A stretch of DNA of 64,000 nucleotides from Amphibalanus amphitrite (taxonomy: Eukaryota > Arthropoda > Thecostraca > Balanomorpha > Balanidae). The stretch is from NCBI RefSeq assembly GCF_019059575.1, contig NW_024881700.1:744001-808000 (forward strand), written 5' to 3'. The translations under genes were made by a program, and so were the position numbers. The notes under the pieces were generated by a model. The model was not told where the DNA came from. It made no database searches and saw only the letters and a list, made by a program, of their open reading frames with translations. Positions 44,853 to 56,047 of this stretch are shown here, in pieces; position 1 is the first letter of the stretch, and every line of letters starts with the position of its first letter.

Positions 44853-47800
44853 GTAGGTCAGCTTCTGCTTGGCATTTTAAAGTTTTGAGTATGCCTGACA
44901 GGATATTCCACGTATGTTCTCTCTTACTAGAATTAAATAAATCATGACCCGCTGTTTGAGTTGCCGCACACCCCAGGAACCCGTTTTCCCACATCTGACC
45001 TGTCGCCGTCTCCTGTTCCAGCCACGGCCCACCTGCGTCCGCTGCTGAGCCGGCTGGAAGAGACGGTGCGTGTGCCTCCGGTACCGCCCGGCACGCTCTG
45101 GGCAACCGAGGACGACGAGCACGGCCCGCTGAGGGATCGCCTGGAGGAGATTCAGCTGGAGAACGAGGACCTGCAGAGGTACGGAGGTGGTTTGGGGAGG
45201 GTAAAGGGCTGTGGTAGATTCAGTCGGGAAATGGGGACCTGTAGTGTGTGGACTGTGGAGACTGGGTTGGGACAGTTTCAAGAGTTTACGAGGACATGCA
45301 GAGGTACGGGGCTGGTATGGGGACGCGCCAAGGGATGAAAAAGATTCAGTGCAGAATGAGGACCTGCAGTGGTATGGGATGGGGGTGGTGTGGGAACAGA
45401 CCGAGGGATCGAGGGCGCTATTTTCGGTATGGGAGCGATATAGTGAGCACATGGAGACCCAATGCAATTACAGAAATACAGACAATGATACTTACCATTA
45501 GTTATCAAGGGGACGTGTCACTTCATGTGCGGGTATCTGTGCTAACACACATTACACATCTGCAGAATATTCCATATATTCACCCTCGCGACTGCTCTCC
45601 ATCTCCTGACCTACAGGAAGTTCCAGAGCCTGAGCGCCGCGATGCGGGACTACCAGCAGCAGCGACAGACGATTGACGGCGCCGGGGGTGACGACCGCCT
45701 CCGACGGACCACCGAGACAGACACCGAGCTGGCAGAGCTTAAACGACAGCTGGCCAAGTACAAAAAGTACGCCAAGGAGCTCAAAAAGACCAAGGAGAAC
45801 CTGCTCAATACGATACAGGTGAGCTGCGTGGGGACGGGTTGCGGGAAACCAATTTTTGATAACGTGTTTTGGTTATGATTTTATGCATTGACTTTGTCTT
45901 CAAATGGGAATCCCGTCGGCGATCTTGTTATATAAGTAAGTAAATAAATAGGTAGTGCCGATCGTTGTCTTTTTATCTCTTTGAGTGTTATAAGCTCTCA
46001 GTGAAGCGTTGTAGGGATCATCTACGCGATTTGTCATCTATGCGATTTGTCATTTCATGTTGTCATTTTCATTAATTGTCGCCGCTTTATTAATCAATCT
46101 GTTACCTGTTGTCAATTGCGCGTCAAGTTTGTTTGTTATTTGTAAACCGGCCTGCCGCTGGCCTCAACCTTCCTAGTAACCGCTGTGCCATACGCTTTAG
46201 AACATATCGTGCAAAGGTCACGGCGGCACCCCTGAGGCGGCCGCTGCCCGTACGTTTACGAGCCCATTGTCGTGACGTCACGCCTGTGAACAAAGGTCAC
46301 GGTAGGGGCTCTCCCGGCAGCCGGACGGTGACTCATACGTTGAGCTTGTCTCTCGCCGCGCCTGCGGGCATATTGGTAGTACTAGGGACGGCCAGCATAT
46401 GACCGCGGCTTTCGGCGACATTGTCAATTCGTTTTTTGACTCTGCTGTTCGCTACAAGACAATACACATAGAAAACGGCTCGGGCATTTGGAGAAGAGCG
46501 GCTACTCTGAGGCGAGGGAAGAACACGGAGATTCACACAAACGACCTGACTAGGTTGCACCGGCCACAGTCGACCGAGGTGGGCTTCCGCGCCCTTAAAG
46601 ACGCCTCTGACTGGCCATTGCGCTGACACCCTGGTCGGACCACGGTCATTGATCGGACCCTGCCACTGGTTCGTGCTCAGGCTGCCTTAGCGGGTAGACC
46701 TGCTCGACCAGACGCCCCACTGGTGGGCGAGTGCTCGGTTCCGACTTTCACCGCCGGTCCAACAGCGTTCTGCTGGTTCCCGCCGATCCGGTTACGACAC
46801 CGCAAGTGCCGTACCGACTCGGGCGTCCCAGGTGGGCGTAACGGTTACCACACCAGTTCGCGACCCCCAGGCTCTGTCAGCCGTCGTACGGCTCTCGGAC
46901 GGACACTCTAATAGATCAGCCACAGATCAATAGGTTGTCACAGGCCGTCCGTCCAGCCAAGCGCTACCCACAGCGCAGTACGACAATTGGTGACCCCGAC
47001 GTGATCTCCGTTGTTCGACCTTAGCCTCTCGTCATGCCGGCGGACAGCGCACAGTCCGGCGCCGCAGCTCAAGACCCAGCCAGCGTTCCAGCTTCAGCCT
47101 CCGAGTCAACTCATCGGCCCATGGCTAGCTTCCGGCTACCACCATACTCTCCGGAAGAGCCCGACCTGTGGCTACTGCAGGTGCAGTGCGCTTTCGACGT
47201 CAGCGGGGTCGACTCCGACGAGCTGAGGTTTAAGCTCCTCGTCGCAAACCTCCCCGCCAACATCGCCGTCCAGGTCAAGGACGTCATCCGGTCATCTCGG
47301 TCTTTTGACGTGCTGTGTGCAGCGCTCCAAGCCCGCCTGGCACAGTCACGCGCCGACCGACTACAAGCCCTGCTCGGCCGCCAACAGCTCGGCGATCAGA
47401 AGCCGACGGCGCTGTTGCGCTCAATGCGCAACGAGCTTGCCGCAGCCGGGGACGCCCCGGTTGATACGGAGCTCTTCCGTACCCTATTTCAACAACGGCT
47501 ACGCACCGCAGCCCGTCCGTGCTGCCCTCGCCCTCCTGCCAGCCGACAGCACGCTTGACGCACTGGCAGAAGCGGCCGACCGGTACCTGGAAGCTAGCGG
47601 ACCCGACCCACGGCTATCAGCGATCGCGGCACAGCCGTACACACAGCCGGCACCGCCCATCGCTGCTGCAGTGACAGCCCCAGCGCCAGCTGCAACCCCT
47701 GCGCTGGACACCGTCATCGCCTCCCTGGTCGCTAAGATGGAGCGCCTGGAGGCCAGCAACCGACGACTCGAGGACGCCGTGCGACGCGACCGCAGCCGTT

Positions 47801-50800
47801 CCCGGCCGCGCCAAGCGTCTCGCCAGTCACGCCGCCCGTCACCGGCTCGTCCTTCAACGCCGCCGCACGACGACACGCTGTGTTGGTACCACCAGCGATT
47901 CGGCGCCCAAGCGCGCCGATGCAAGTTGCCGTGCTCCTGGATCGCCTCGGAAAACTGAGGCGCCCCGTGCTGATGGCGCAAAGCACGGGCGCCCCTCCTG
48001 CCGCGCCACTCCTCTTCGTGAGGGACACGGAGACGGACCGGCAATTTCTAGTCGACACCGGGGCGCAGGTCAGCGTGCTGCCTCGCCGCTGCCTGCCCAA
48101 CGGGTCTACGCTGACCCCTGCTCCTGTCGGCCAGCAGCTCGTCGCGGCAAACGGCTCACCGATCGCGGTGCACGGCACCTGCCTGCTGGACGTCACCTTG
48201 AGTCAGCAGCACCGCCTGAAACATCGATTCTTCGTCACTGACGTCACCACACCCATCTTGGGCACCGACTTCCTGGCCGCACATCACCTCGTCGTGGACG
48301 TTGCCAACCAGCGTCTCCTGCGGGACGGCACCGTCTGCGCCAGCGCCGAGCGGTCAAGGCTGTGCTCCATCGGAGTGCGTCTCGTCCGGGAGCAGGCTGC
48401 TGCTCGCTTCGCAGTTGTCCTCGCCCGGTACCCGGATGTGACCTCACCAAAACCTGGACCAACACCGGTGAAGCACAACGTGACGCACCACATCGTCACC
48501 AAGGGTCCACCGGTGTACCAGCGGCCACGACGCCTCCCGCCGGAGCGCCTTCAAATCGCACGTGCTGAGTTCAACAAGATGCTCCAGCAAGGCATCATTC
48601 GACCGTCGAGCAGCAGCTGGACAACTCCACTCCACATGGTGCCAAAGAAGAGACCCGGCGAGTGGCGCCCTTGCGGCGACTACAGAGCGCTGAACGCCCG
48701 CACCGTACCAGACCGCTACCCGCTGCCGTACCTGCGGGACTTTTCAGCCGACCTGCATGGGTGCACCGTCTTCAGCACCATTGATTTGGTGAAGGCCTAC
48801 CACCAGATCCCGGTGGAACCTGCCGACGTCCCCAAGACAGCCATCACGACACCGTTCGGCCTCTACGAATGCGTTCGGATGCCGTTCGGCCTCAGAAACG
48901 CCGGACAGACCTTCCAGCGTTTCATGGATGAGGTCCTCCGCGGCATACCGGGCTGCTTCGTCTACCTGGACGACATTCTGCTGGCCAGCCCGACTGCCGA
49001 ACACCACCTGCAGCTCCTGGACCAAGTGCTTCAGCGCCTCAACACCTACGGCGTCGTCGTCAACAGGCACAAGTGCGTCCTGGGACAGGAGCAGGTGGTG
49101 TTCCTCGGCCACTCGGTAGACGCCGACGGCGTCCGCCCGCTGCCTGGACGAGTCGAGGCCATCAAAGACTTCCCGGAACCGACCACTCAGTCCCAGCTAC
49201 GGAGGTTCCTGGGGATGGTAGCCTACTACCACCGCTTCATCCCCCAGGCAGCCGAGCTCCTGCAGCCTCTGCACGCCTTAATCACCCACAAGGCAAAACG
49301 CTCCAGAGCGCCTGTCACGTGGACAGACTCGGCGCGGCAGCGTTTCAAGAACGTCAAGGACGCCCTGGCCGCGGCGACGCACCTCGCGCACCAGGTCCCG
49401 GACGCGCCGCTCGCCATCTTCGTCGACGCCTCGGACTGCGGAGTGGGCGCCGTCCTCCAGCAGCACGTCGCCGGCGAGTGGCAGCCCCTCGCTTTCTTCT
49501 CCAAAACGCTCCAACCTGCGGAGAAGAAATACAGCACGTTCGGGCGCGAGCTGCTCGCTATCTACCTGGCCGTCCGGCACTTCAAACACGCCATCGAAGG
49601 ACGGTCAGCAATCATTTTCACAGACCACCGACCACTGGTAACGGCCATCGGCTCCTCGTCCGACCGCTACTCGCCGCGAGAGGTCCGCCACCTGGACTAC
49701 ATCGGCCAGTTCGTGTCTGACATCCGCCATGTGCCTGGCAAGGACAACGTGGTCGCTGACACGCTGTCACGCACGGTCTCGATGGTGGCCCAGCCGCGAC
49801 CCCCGCTCGCCGACTTCACTGCCATCGCCAAGGCCCAGTCCGAAGACGGCTCGCTGGAAGACCTCGAGGCCTCAGACACCTCACTGCGCCTGCGCCACAT
49901 TCCGGTCGGCGAAGGACTCCGTCTGCTCTGCGACGAGTCCACTGGATCGCCTCGGCCGGTCCTCCCAGAGGCGCTGCGCCGGCCCTTCGCCAAGGCTCTG
50001 CACGACCTGTCGCACCCTGGCGTCGAGGCCACCGTCAAGCTCGTCTCTAAGCGGTTCGTCTGGCCCGGTATGGATCGCGACGTGCGCCGCTGGACCCGAA
50101 CCTGCCTCGCCTGTCAGCGCTGCAAAATCGGCCGGCACACCAAGTCTGACGTCGGCACCTTCCAGCCACCTCCGCAACGCTTCGACCACGTCCACGTGGA
50201 CCTCGTCGGCCCGATGCCTCCGTCAAGAGGGCACTCGTACCTCCTGACGTGCGTCGACCGGTTCACTCGGTGGCCAGAAGTCATCCCTCTGCCGGACATC
50301 CGCACCACCACGGTCGCCCGCGCCTTCCTCGAGCACTGGGTCGCCCGATTCGGCGTTCCGTCCATCATCACGACGGATCGAGGCGCCCAGTTCGAGTCGG
50401 CCCTCTGGTCGGAGCTACAGCGATTCCTGGGCTGCCAGCGAACTCGGACGACGTCCTACCACCCGGCCTGCAACGGTATGGTGGAACGCCTGCATCGCCA
50501 GCTGAAGGCCAGCCTCCGTGCACACCAGGCTACGTCATGGACGGACGTGCTGCCGCTGGTGCTCCTGGGCATACGCTCCACCATCAAGGCGGACCTGCAG
50601 GCGACGTCAGCCGAGCTGGTGTACGGCTCCTCACTGCGGCTTCCTGGTGAGTTCTTCATCAGCAGCCAAGCCTCAGCAGCATCACCGGCCGGTTTCGTAC
50701 AAGATCTGAAGCGCGCCATGTCTCAGGTGCGGCCGACACTCCCACGTCCGGTCCAGCGCGCCACGTACGTCCCGACGGCACTCCAGACGGCGACACACGT

Positions 50801-53800
50801 CTTCGTGCGCAGGGACTGTCACCGCTACCCGCTGGACGCTCCATACGACGGACCGTTCCCGGTTACCGAAAGGACCACCAAAACCATCACCATCGACCGT
50901 CGACAGAAAAAGGAAGTCATCAGCATCGACCGGTGTAAGGCCGCCTTCCTGGAGACGCCAGACGAATCCGGTCATCGACAGTCTGACCTGCCGACTGTGC
51001 AGCCGCACGGTACTCAGTCCAGCGGCCCGCCGGCCGCGCCACCGCTCAGCAATGAGCCCAGCGGCCCGGAGCTTCTGATCTACGGTGACGCACCAAATCG
51101 CCATGCAGCCGTCGCTCGGGCTGACGCTGCACCATTGCAGCCTCAGCCGATACTACGGACGACCCGCTCCGGCCGCGTCATACGACCTCCGGTAAGATAT
51201 CGCCATGTCACTTTTGTCCGCGACATGTCTGGCGAGGGGTACTGTAGGGATCATCTACGCGATTTGTCATCTATGCGATTTGTCATTTCATGTTTCATTT
51301 TCATTAATTGTCGCCGCTTTATTAATCAATCTGTTACCTGTTGTCAATTGCGCGTCAAGTTTGTTTGTTATTTGTAAACCGGCCTGCCGCTGGCCTCAAC
51401 CTTCCTAGTAACCGCTGTGCCATACGCTTTAGAACATATCGTGCAAAGGTCACGGCGGCACCCCTGAGGCGGCCGCTGCCCGTACGTTTACGAGCCCATT
51501 GTCGTGACGTCACGCCTGTGAACAAAGGTCACGGTAGGGGCTCTCCCGGCAGCCGGACGGTGACTCATACGTTGAGCTTGTCTCTCGCCGCGCCTGCGGG
51601 CATATTGGTAGTACTAGGGACGGCCAGCATATGACCGCGGCTTTCGGCGACATTGTCAATTCGTTTTTTGACTCTGCTGTTTCGCTACAAGACAATACAC
51701 ATAGAAAACGGCTCGGGCATTTGGAGAAGAGCGGCTACTCTGAGGCGAGGGAAGAACACGGAGATTCACACAAACGACCTGACTAGGTTGCACCGGCCAC
51801 AGTCGACCGAGGTGGGCTTCCGCGCCCTTAAAGACGCCTCTGACTGGCCATTGCGCTGACACCCTGGTCGGACCACGGTCATTGATCGGACCCTGCCACT
51901 GGTTCGTGCTCAGGCTGCCTTAGCGGGTAGACCTGCTCGACCACGCCCCACTGGTGGGCGAGTGCTCGGTTCCGACTTTCACCGCCGGTCCAACAGCGTT
52001 CTGCTGGTTCCCGCCGATCCGGTTACGACACCGCAAGTGCCGTACCGACTCGGGCGTCCCAGGTGGGCGTAACGGTTACCACACCAGTTCGCGACCCCCA
52101 GGCTCTGTCAGCCGTCGTACGGCTCTCGGACGGACACTCTAATAGATCAGCCACAGATCAATAGGTTGTCACAGGCCGTCCGTCCAGCCAAGCGCTACCC
52201 ACAGCGCAGTACGACAGCGTCGTCATTTTCGTGGCATCGTGAATCTTACTACTCTCCCAGTGCTGTCATCTGTGGGGGTGCGCGGAGCTTCGGGAAGGTG
52301 GCAGCACTAGGCAACGATGTGGTAGTTTATCAGTTCAGTGTTTGTTTTGGGGGTAAATGGAAATTTGGTAGTGTATTTGCTTACTTGGAGTTGTTCTCAA
52401 TTAGTTGGTGCTTGCTTAGATAAATATCAAAATTTGTATAGGTTTTGTGAAGACTGAAGAGAATGCACAAAAGCCTGCATGAATATCATACCATCCCCCT
52501 TTTCTTGCCAGGCGATGGGCGATGGCGTCAACTTGTAAATCCATTATTGTTATCGCTCACAGTAACGTAACATTGACAATCTTTTGACTTGATAGCTCGC
52601 ACAACATTTCGACGTCTTAGCGTCGGTCGCATGTCCAGCGCGTCAGTAGCCGTGGCTGACCACATGCCTCTTCCCACTCTCTGCCCGCAGACTCAGGAAG
52701 AGAAACACGCCGCCGAGCTGAAGAGTCTGAAGGAGGAGCACGAGACTCAGATGAGCCAGGTGCTGGCCCAGTTCACCAGCGAAACGGAGATGCTCGTCTC
52801 GTTCAGAGCGGTACGTGCGGGGAGCGAGGAGGGTAGTGGTCTTTAGGACTCTGTCATCTGTCATTGTGTGGTTTGGGCTGTAGCTAATTGATATTGTCAT
52901 TATAATGCGGTTGCTAGCTAATATCCAGGCGAGTGGTTGTATCGGGCTGAACTTGGTGTTCGCTACAGCATATACCACATTTTATATTTGCTTGCGACAG
53001 CCAGCGCCCGTTTCCCGCAGCCCGCGTGGCCTAATGGATAAGGCGTCGGTCTCCTAAACCGAAGATTGGGGGTTCGAGTCCCCCCGTGGGTACGCTTGTT
53101 TTCGGTGAACGGAACCCATCCGGTGTCTTTTCAAAGGTCGTGGGTATGACGGCTAACCTGAGAAAGTCGCTCGTACTGCTAGACTGGCAATTACCTCAAC
53201 TGTACCGCCGAAGGCACTCCCTGGGGCTTATTGCGGTGGAACTGTTGCTAAAAGCTGTGGTTACGTGCAACACATTGTTATTACGCCGGTGGACTAGAGA
53301 ATATAGACCCTACACTAAACCACACTCCTATCTGTTGACCTGACCTTGTGACCTGACCTGTTGGTCTTTTTGTAAACAGGACGTGGAGGCCGTTCAGCGC
53401 AGTTTGGCGCAGCGGGTGCGGGAGAACTCTGAGCTGCAGAAGGCGCTGGCGGAACGAGACACCGAGCTGGAGCGGCTGGCCGCGCAAAACCAGTGAGTGA
53501 GACATTGGGTGATTGGGTGGGGTGGTTTTTGTCGTCATTAATCTTGTATGCGTCAGTTTTTTCGCTAGCGCAATGTGACTGAGGCTCTCAATTCTGATAG
53601 TTTGCGTTAAAGAAAACGAATGAATGTATGGTTTATCCAAGCAGCTGGAGCCTGCCGCCAACGGACGCATTATCGTACTAATGACGGTCTCCATCCCCCT
53701 GTTTCTACAGGACGCTGCACGAGCTGGCGCTGAAGCTGCTGCAGGTGCCCGGCTCCGACCCGCCCTCCGTCACCCAGCTGCTCACCAAGCTGCAGTCCCC

Positions 53801-54579
53801 GGACACCGGCGGCGTCTCCGTAATACCCGGAGGTGCCGGGGACTCGGCCCCGCCCGCCCGAGACGCCAGCCTCTTCAGTCTGGACGTGACGGAGCCGCTG
53901 CCGGCGCGCCCGTTCCCCCGTGAGTGGGCCGATCTCTCGCTGGGGTCTCTGGTTGGCTCGGCGGGGACAGGCGAGCAGCGCCTGCCGGCAGACGGGGACC
54001 GAGGTGCGCCGGCGCGGCGGCCGCCGAGCGGGGCTGCTGGCGAGCCGCCGCGGCCGGCCTCGGGTGCCGCTGCGGGATCGGCCCCCAGTGGTGAGCGTAG
54101 GGAAGGACAAGAGGTCGGTGGCGGTGACGCCCCGCCCCAGCGCCAGTCTAGAGGCCGACACGGGTGGACCAACGGCTGGTGGTGACGCCCCACGTCACCG
54201 TCAGTCCAAGAGGGCAGCGGGGTCAGCCAGGGTAGACCGGCGGGTGGTGACACTCCACCGCAGCACCAGCCCAGGGAGGCTGGTGCCGGTGACACCAACC
54301 AGCGGCTGTTCGGTGGTCCGGTCACCAGCACTAATCGAGACGGCCCGGCGCAGGACCGCAGTGGTCGAGGCGATCAGCTGCCTGACGGCGACGGAGGCCC
54401 CGCCGCGGTCGACCAGTGTGTCGTGGGTCCCACCGGTGGGGGCGACTGCGGTCGACTGCCGCCCGTCGGCTCGCTAACCTCCGAGGAGACGTTCCAGCGC
54501 AGTCTCGCTCGGCTCGCTGAGAGGATGACCGATCTACACCAGGGTATCAGTCTTGCCGCCCAGGTGTTGAGTCCCTGAG
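44331..54579 (+). CDS. Coiled-coil protein gene, unidentified, at least six exons
   Basis: Exons 44320-44852, 45022-45178, 45617-45818, 52691-52810, 53380-53492 and 53711-54579 carry consensus splice sites, and every junction from exon 1 to exon 6 keeps phase. The protein has a Pro/Ala/Arg-rich N-terminal part, then about 220 residues of heptad-rich coiled coil (for example [54 protein letters not shown]), a Gly/Pro-rich linker and a short C-terminal helix ([18 protein letters not shown]). A centrosomal or cytoskeletal scaffold is a fair guess from such architecture, but I do not recognise the family. Two places need care: a frame change within exon 1 and an in-frame TGA at 54183 in the last exon. 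Confidence 0.75.
45022..45178 (+). CDS. Coiled-coil gene, exon 2
   Basis: The acceptor is CTGTTCCAG|CCA and the donor is CAGAG|GTACGG, with phases 1 in and 2 out. It encodes [20 protein letters not shown] and the start of the coiled coil, [16 protein letters not shown]. Confidence 0.85.
45617..45818 (+). CDS. Coiled-coil gene, exon 3
   Basis: The acceptor is GACCTACAG|GAAG and the donor is ATACAG|GTGAGC, ending in phase 0. It encodes [17 protein letters not shown], a Gly/Asp linker and [20 protein letters not shown], which is strongly helical and basic. Confidence 0.88.
46010..46985 (+). repeat. 5' LTR of the Gypsy element
   Basis: It begins TGTAGGGATC and ends GTACGACA, and is followed directly by the tRNA-Trp-type primer-binding site. 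Confidence 0.9.
46986..47008 (+). other. Primer-binding site matching tRNA-Trp
   Basis: TGGTGACCCCGACGTGAT starts two to three bases after the LTR. It equals the reverse complement of the CCA-tailed 3' end of animal tRNA-Trp as I remember that sequence. Confidence 0.75.
47034..47958 (+). pseudogene. Gypsy gag region
   Basis: Starting at [14 protein letters not shown], the region encodes a capsid-like protein ([16 protein letters not shown] near the start) and ends in a basic Ser/Arg-rich stretch and the CsRn1-type zinc motif. It does not form one uninterrupted frame, so it is recorded as a fossil with about one break. Overlap with the pol frame at its end is normal for the family. Confidence 0.75.
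47880..51377 (+). CDS. Gypsy pol region (protease, RT, RNase H, integrase)
   Basis: This long open frame carries an aspartic protease ([11 protein letters not shown]), a reverse transcriptase with YLDD, RNase H ([20 protein letters not shown]), an HHCC zinc region (CLACQRCK) and an integrase core ([16 protein letters not shown]). Domain order is that of Ty3/Gypsy. The frame runs slightly into the 3' LTR. Confidence 0.9.
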   Translation: MLVPPAIRRPSAPMQVAVLLDRLGKLRRPVLMAQSTGAPPAAPLLFVRDTETDRQFLVDTGAQVSVLPRRCLPNGSTLTPAPVGQQLVAANGSPIAVHGTCLLDVTLSQQHRLKHRFFVTDVTTPILGTDFLAAHHLVVDVANQRLLRDGTVCASAERSRLCSIGVRLVREQAAARFAVVLARYPDVTSPKPGPTPVKHNVTHHIVTKGPPVYQRPRRLPPERLQIARAEFNKMLQQGIIRPSSSSWTTPLHMVPKKRPGEWRPCGDYRALNARTVPDRYPLPYLRDFSADLHGCTVFSTIDLVKAYHQIPVEPADVPKTAITTPFGLYECVRMPFGLRNAGQTFQRFMDEVLRGIPGCFVYLDDILLASPTAEHHLQLLDQVLQRLNTYGVVVNRHKCVLGQEQVVFLGHSVDADGVRPLPGRVEAIKDFPEPTTQSQLRRFLGMVAYYHRFIPQAAELLQPLHALITHKAKRSRAPVTWTDSARQRFKNVKDALAAATHLAHQVPDAPLAIFVDASDCGVGAVLQQHVAGEWQPLAFFSKTLQPAEKKYSTFGRELLAIYLAVRHFKHAIEGRSAIIFTDHRPLVTAIGSSSDRYSPREVRHLDYIGQFVSDIRHVPGKDNVVADTLSRTVSMVAQPRPPLADFTAIAKAQSEDGSLEDLEASDTSLRLRHIPVGEGLRLLCDESTGSPRPVLPEALRRPFAKALHDLSHPGVEATVKLVSKRFVWPGMDRDVRRWTRTCLACQRCKIGRHTKSDVGTFQPPPQRFDHVHVDLVGPMPPSRGHSYLLTCVDRFTRWPEVIPLPDIRTTTVARAFLEHWVARFGVPSIITTDRGAQFESALWSELQRFLGCQRTRTTSYHPACNGMVERLHRQLKASLRAHQATSWTDVLPLVLLGIRSTIKADLQATSAELVYGSSLRLPGEFFISSQASAASPAGFVQDLKRAMSQVRPTLPRPVQRATYVPTALQTATHVFVRRDCHRYPLDAPYDGPFPVTERTTKTITIDRRQKKEVISIDRCKAAFLETPDESGHRQSDLPTVQPHGTQSSGPPAAPPLSNEPSGPELLIYGDAPNRHAAVARADAAPLQPQPILRTTRSGRVIRPPVRYRHVTFVRDMSGEGYCRDHLRDLSSMRFVISCFIFINCRRFINQSVTCCQLRVKFVCYL
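51243..52216 (+). repeat. 3' LTR of the Gypsy element
   Basis: This 974-bp partner of 46010-46985 is preceded by a short purine-rich stretch (GGCGAGGGG) at the polypurine-tract position. Confidence 0.9.
52217..52690 (+). other. Remainder of intron 3
   Basis: The sequence between the Gypsy element and exon 4 ends with the acceptor TCTGCCCGCAG. Nothing else is recognised. Confidence 0.6.
52691..52810 (+). CDS. Coiled-coil gene, exon 4
   Basis: This 120-base exon is phase 0 at both ends, with the donor AGAGCG|GTACGT. It encodes [20 protein letters not shown] and [19 protein letters not shown], a continuous heptad-type helix. A phase 0-0 exon could be skipped without a frame change. Confidence 0.88.
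52811..53379 (+). other. Intron 4 of the coiled-coil gene, carrying a tRNA gene
   Basis: This 569-base intron contains the tRNA-Arg gene at 53020-53092 on the same strand and ends TTTTTGTAAACAG. Confidence 0.8.
53020..53092 (+). tRNA. tRNA-Arg (anticodon CCT)
   Basis: The 73-base sequence folds as a complete cloverleaf. The acceptor stem is GCCCGCG/CGTGGGT (two G-U pairs), the D arm GCCT-AATGGATA-AGGC, the anticodon arm TCGGT-CTCCTAA-ACCGA and the T arm GGGGG-TTCGAGT-CCCCC, with discriminator A. The anticodon CCT reads AGG. No intron and no encoded CCA are present. A TTTT terminator lies a few bases downstream (53098-53101). Confidence 0.96.
53380..53492 (+). CDS. Coiled-coil gene, exon 5
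   Basis: The acceptor is GTAAACAG|GAC and the donor is AACCA|GTGAGTG, ending two bases into a codon. It encodes [20 protein letters not shown] and [17 protein letters not shown]. Confidence 0.88.
53711..54579 (+). CDS. Coiled-coil gene, last exon(s), with in-frame TGA or hidden intron
   Basis: The acceptor TTTCTACAG|GACG completes the split Gln codon and continues [12 protein letters not shown], then Pro/Gly-rich sequence. The frame meets TGA at 54183-54185, yet it stays open for 131 further codons to TGA at 54577-54579, ending in a convincing helix ([20 protein letters not shown]). One solution is an intron from the strong donor GTGAGT at 53920 to the acceptor CACCGTCAG at 54203-54204. Its phase fits and it removes the TGA. 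Without that intron the protein would end at 54185. Confidence 0.65.
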
Positions 54580-54776
54580 TCGGTCGGCAGGGCTGCTGAG
54601 ATCAGAGGAGCTTCAGCCGAGCCGCCTAGATCGGGTGAGTTGGTCAGCTGAGCTAACAGGACTCAGTCTCGCCCTTAGCTTACCGCTGGCATTATGCGCT
54701 AAGACGTCACGGTCAACTAGAGACTTGAAGCCGACTGCTCATATCTTCAAGCTTAACCAAACGCTAGCTCTTGCCG

Positions 54777-54881
54777 CTAGACCTTCCACGATTCATGCTG
54801 TGAAATGTAGAAAACGTCTACACTGAAGACGAAAATAGCTAGAACCGCGAGCTTGCACAAAGAGGGACGTTTTATATCCAT
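54777..54881 (-). CDS. Candidate small exon with signal-anchor segment
   Basis: A minus-strand ATG at 54881 opens MDIKRPSLCKLAVLAIFVFS followed by VDVFYISQHESWKV and a stop. Two basic residues before about 19 hydrophobic ones look like the start of a type II membrane protein such as a Golgi glycosyltransferase. A possible but weak donor (TGGAAG|GTCTAG) precedes the stop. No matching downstream exon is seen to the left, so this may be chance. Confidence 0.2.
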   Translation of the reverse strand: MDIKRPSLCKLAVLAIFVFSVDVFYISQHESWKV

Positions 54882-55216
54882 TCCATCAACTGCAGATCTG
54901 ATATTTACAAATGCCGGCTGATCACTGTGCCTTGGAACCAGGGTCCTCCTCCAGGGCTTAAGGTATTCCTTCGGGCTCGTCATTCATGAATGCGTGTTTG
55001 TGCCAAGAGTGGGAGTAGATGATAAGTTGTTGCGCGCCATGGCTCCGGAAGGGTCCGTTCTGGACTTGTTACTTGTGCGAGAGACTGGCAAAGGCTCAAG
55101 TGTGCCTTTGCTCGCAATGAAATAGACGATTTCCGTCGCCACGTGCCTTGCCATTTAATCGTTGTTTTAATTACACCATTCCATGTTAATATATCGACCA
55201 TATCAAGGCGGAATAT

Positions 55217-55255
55217 TCCGGAGAGAAAGGGAGAGAGCGAGGGAGCGAGGGAGAG

Positions 55256-55319
<64 letters not shown>

Positions 55320-55326
55320 AGAGAGG
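55217..55326. repeat. (GA)n microsatellite
   Basis: This is a nearly pure GAGAGA run of about 110 bp, beginning with GGGAGAGAGC variants. Long Arg/Glu-rich or Ser/Leu-rich open frames through it are artefacts. Confidence 0.95.
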
Positions 55327-55594
55327 CGTGCTATCGTGTTCCGTGACTCTTTGCTTGGTCGCGTTTTCGAGAGAGCACAAAAAGTGCGTGCACCGCGCAC
55401 GCACGAGATGTGGCGTGTGACGGAAAGAAGGGCGGCGCGTCGCCACCAGGAAGTCACGCCCCATGACCCAGTGCACTTTTGTGCCCGTAAGGAGTGTTAG
55501 AGAAAAAGATCATGTGACCCAGTATACTGCCTTGCTAGACATACATATGAGTTGTCGAAAAGTTACAGCTGATTGTGTTTGTGCATCCTTCCAG

Positions 55595-55747
55595 CATCAG
55601 CCGGCAGTGGATATTGCATATCTTGATCCAGACCATGTGATGTTAACGAGGAAGGGCCCTGTCGATCAACAGACACCATCTGCTACACAGACGGAGCCGC
55701 TTATCAGCCCGTCCCAAACGACAGGCAATCGACGAGCGACGCTAACG
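55595..55747 (+). CDS. Candidate internal exon of an unidentified gene
   Basis: CATCCTTCCAG|CAT and CTAACG|GTAGGT bound 153 bases, phase 0 at both ends. They encode HQPAVDIAYLDPDHVMLTRK, a Thr/Gln/Ser-rich part and GNRRATLT. Composition and splice signals are convincing, but no neighbouring exon can be attached. It could be an extra 3' exon of the coiled-coil gene or the first visible exon of a gene running right. Confidence 0.45.
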
Positions 55748-56043
55748 GTAGGTACTTACATCCAACCAGCTGCGCACTAAGAAACCGAACAGGATTAATA
55801 AGCATTCAACATATGTTTTAGGTTCCGTCGTGTAGGAAGGAAAATCAGTTTGCGCTTTACATCTACGTAAGCAGGACAGAACTAGTTGTTTGATATTGTC
55901 GCTAGATGTCACTAACGTAAAACGCCTGCATCTATGCTGTACCGCCGAACTTCTTACAATAACACGCAGCCTAAGCACGGCTTTGGCTAAGGTTGTCTTT
56001 TCGAACTGAGAGTGTTAGCTTGTGGAACACAGCCCAGCCAACA
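55748..56043. other. Unassigned spacer before the MITE
   Basis: Nothing is recognised here. Confidence 0.5.
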
Positions 56044-56047
56044 TTAA

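Larger units (their letters stand above)
46010..52216 (+). mobile_element. Ty3/Gypsy LTR retrotransposon, CsRn1-like
   Basis: LTRs of 976 bp (46010-46985) and 974 bp (51243-52216) are almost identical, differing by about three small indels. Both flanks carry GCGT (46006-46009 and 52217-52220). Right after the 5' LTR, TGGTGACCCCGACGTGAT is complementary to the 3' end of tRNA-Trp, the primer used by the CsRn1 group. Gag ends with the unusual C-x2-H-type motif ([18 protein letters not shown]) of that group. The gag part appears broken about once while pol is open. LTR similarity makes this a young insertion. Confidence 0.9.
45819..52690 (+). other. Intron 3 of the coiled-coil gene, carrying the Gypsy element
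   Basis: The intron is about 6.87 kb, of which 6.2 kb is the LTR element 46010-52216. Without it the intron would be about 660 bp, in line with its neighbours. The element lies in the same orientation as the gene. Confidence 0.8.
54580..55594. other. Flank downstream of the coiled-coil gene
   Basis: The presumed 3' untranslated region starts here, but no AATAAA signal is visible in this stretch. It holds a (GA)n microsatellite and a minus-strand candidate first exon (54777-54881). Confidence 0.5.
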
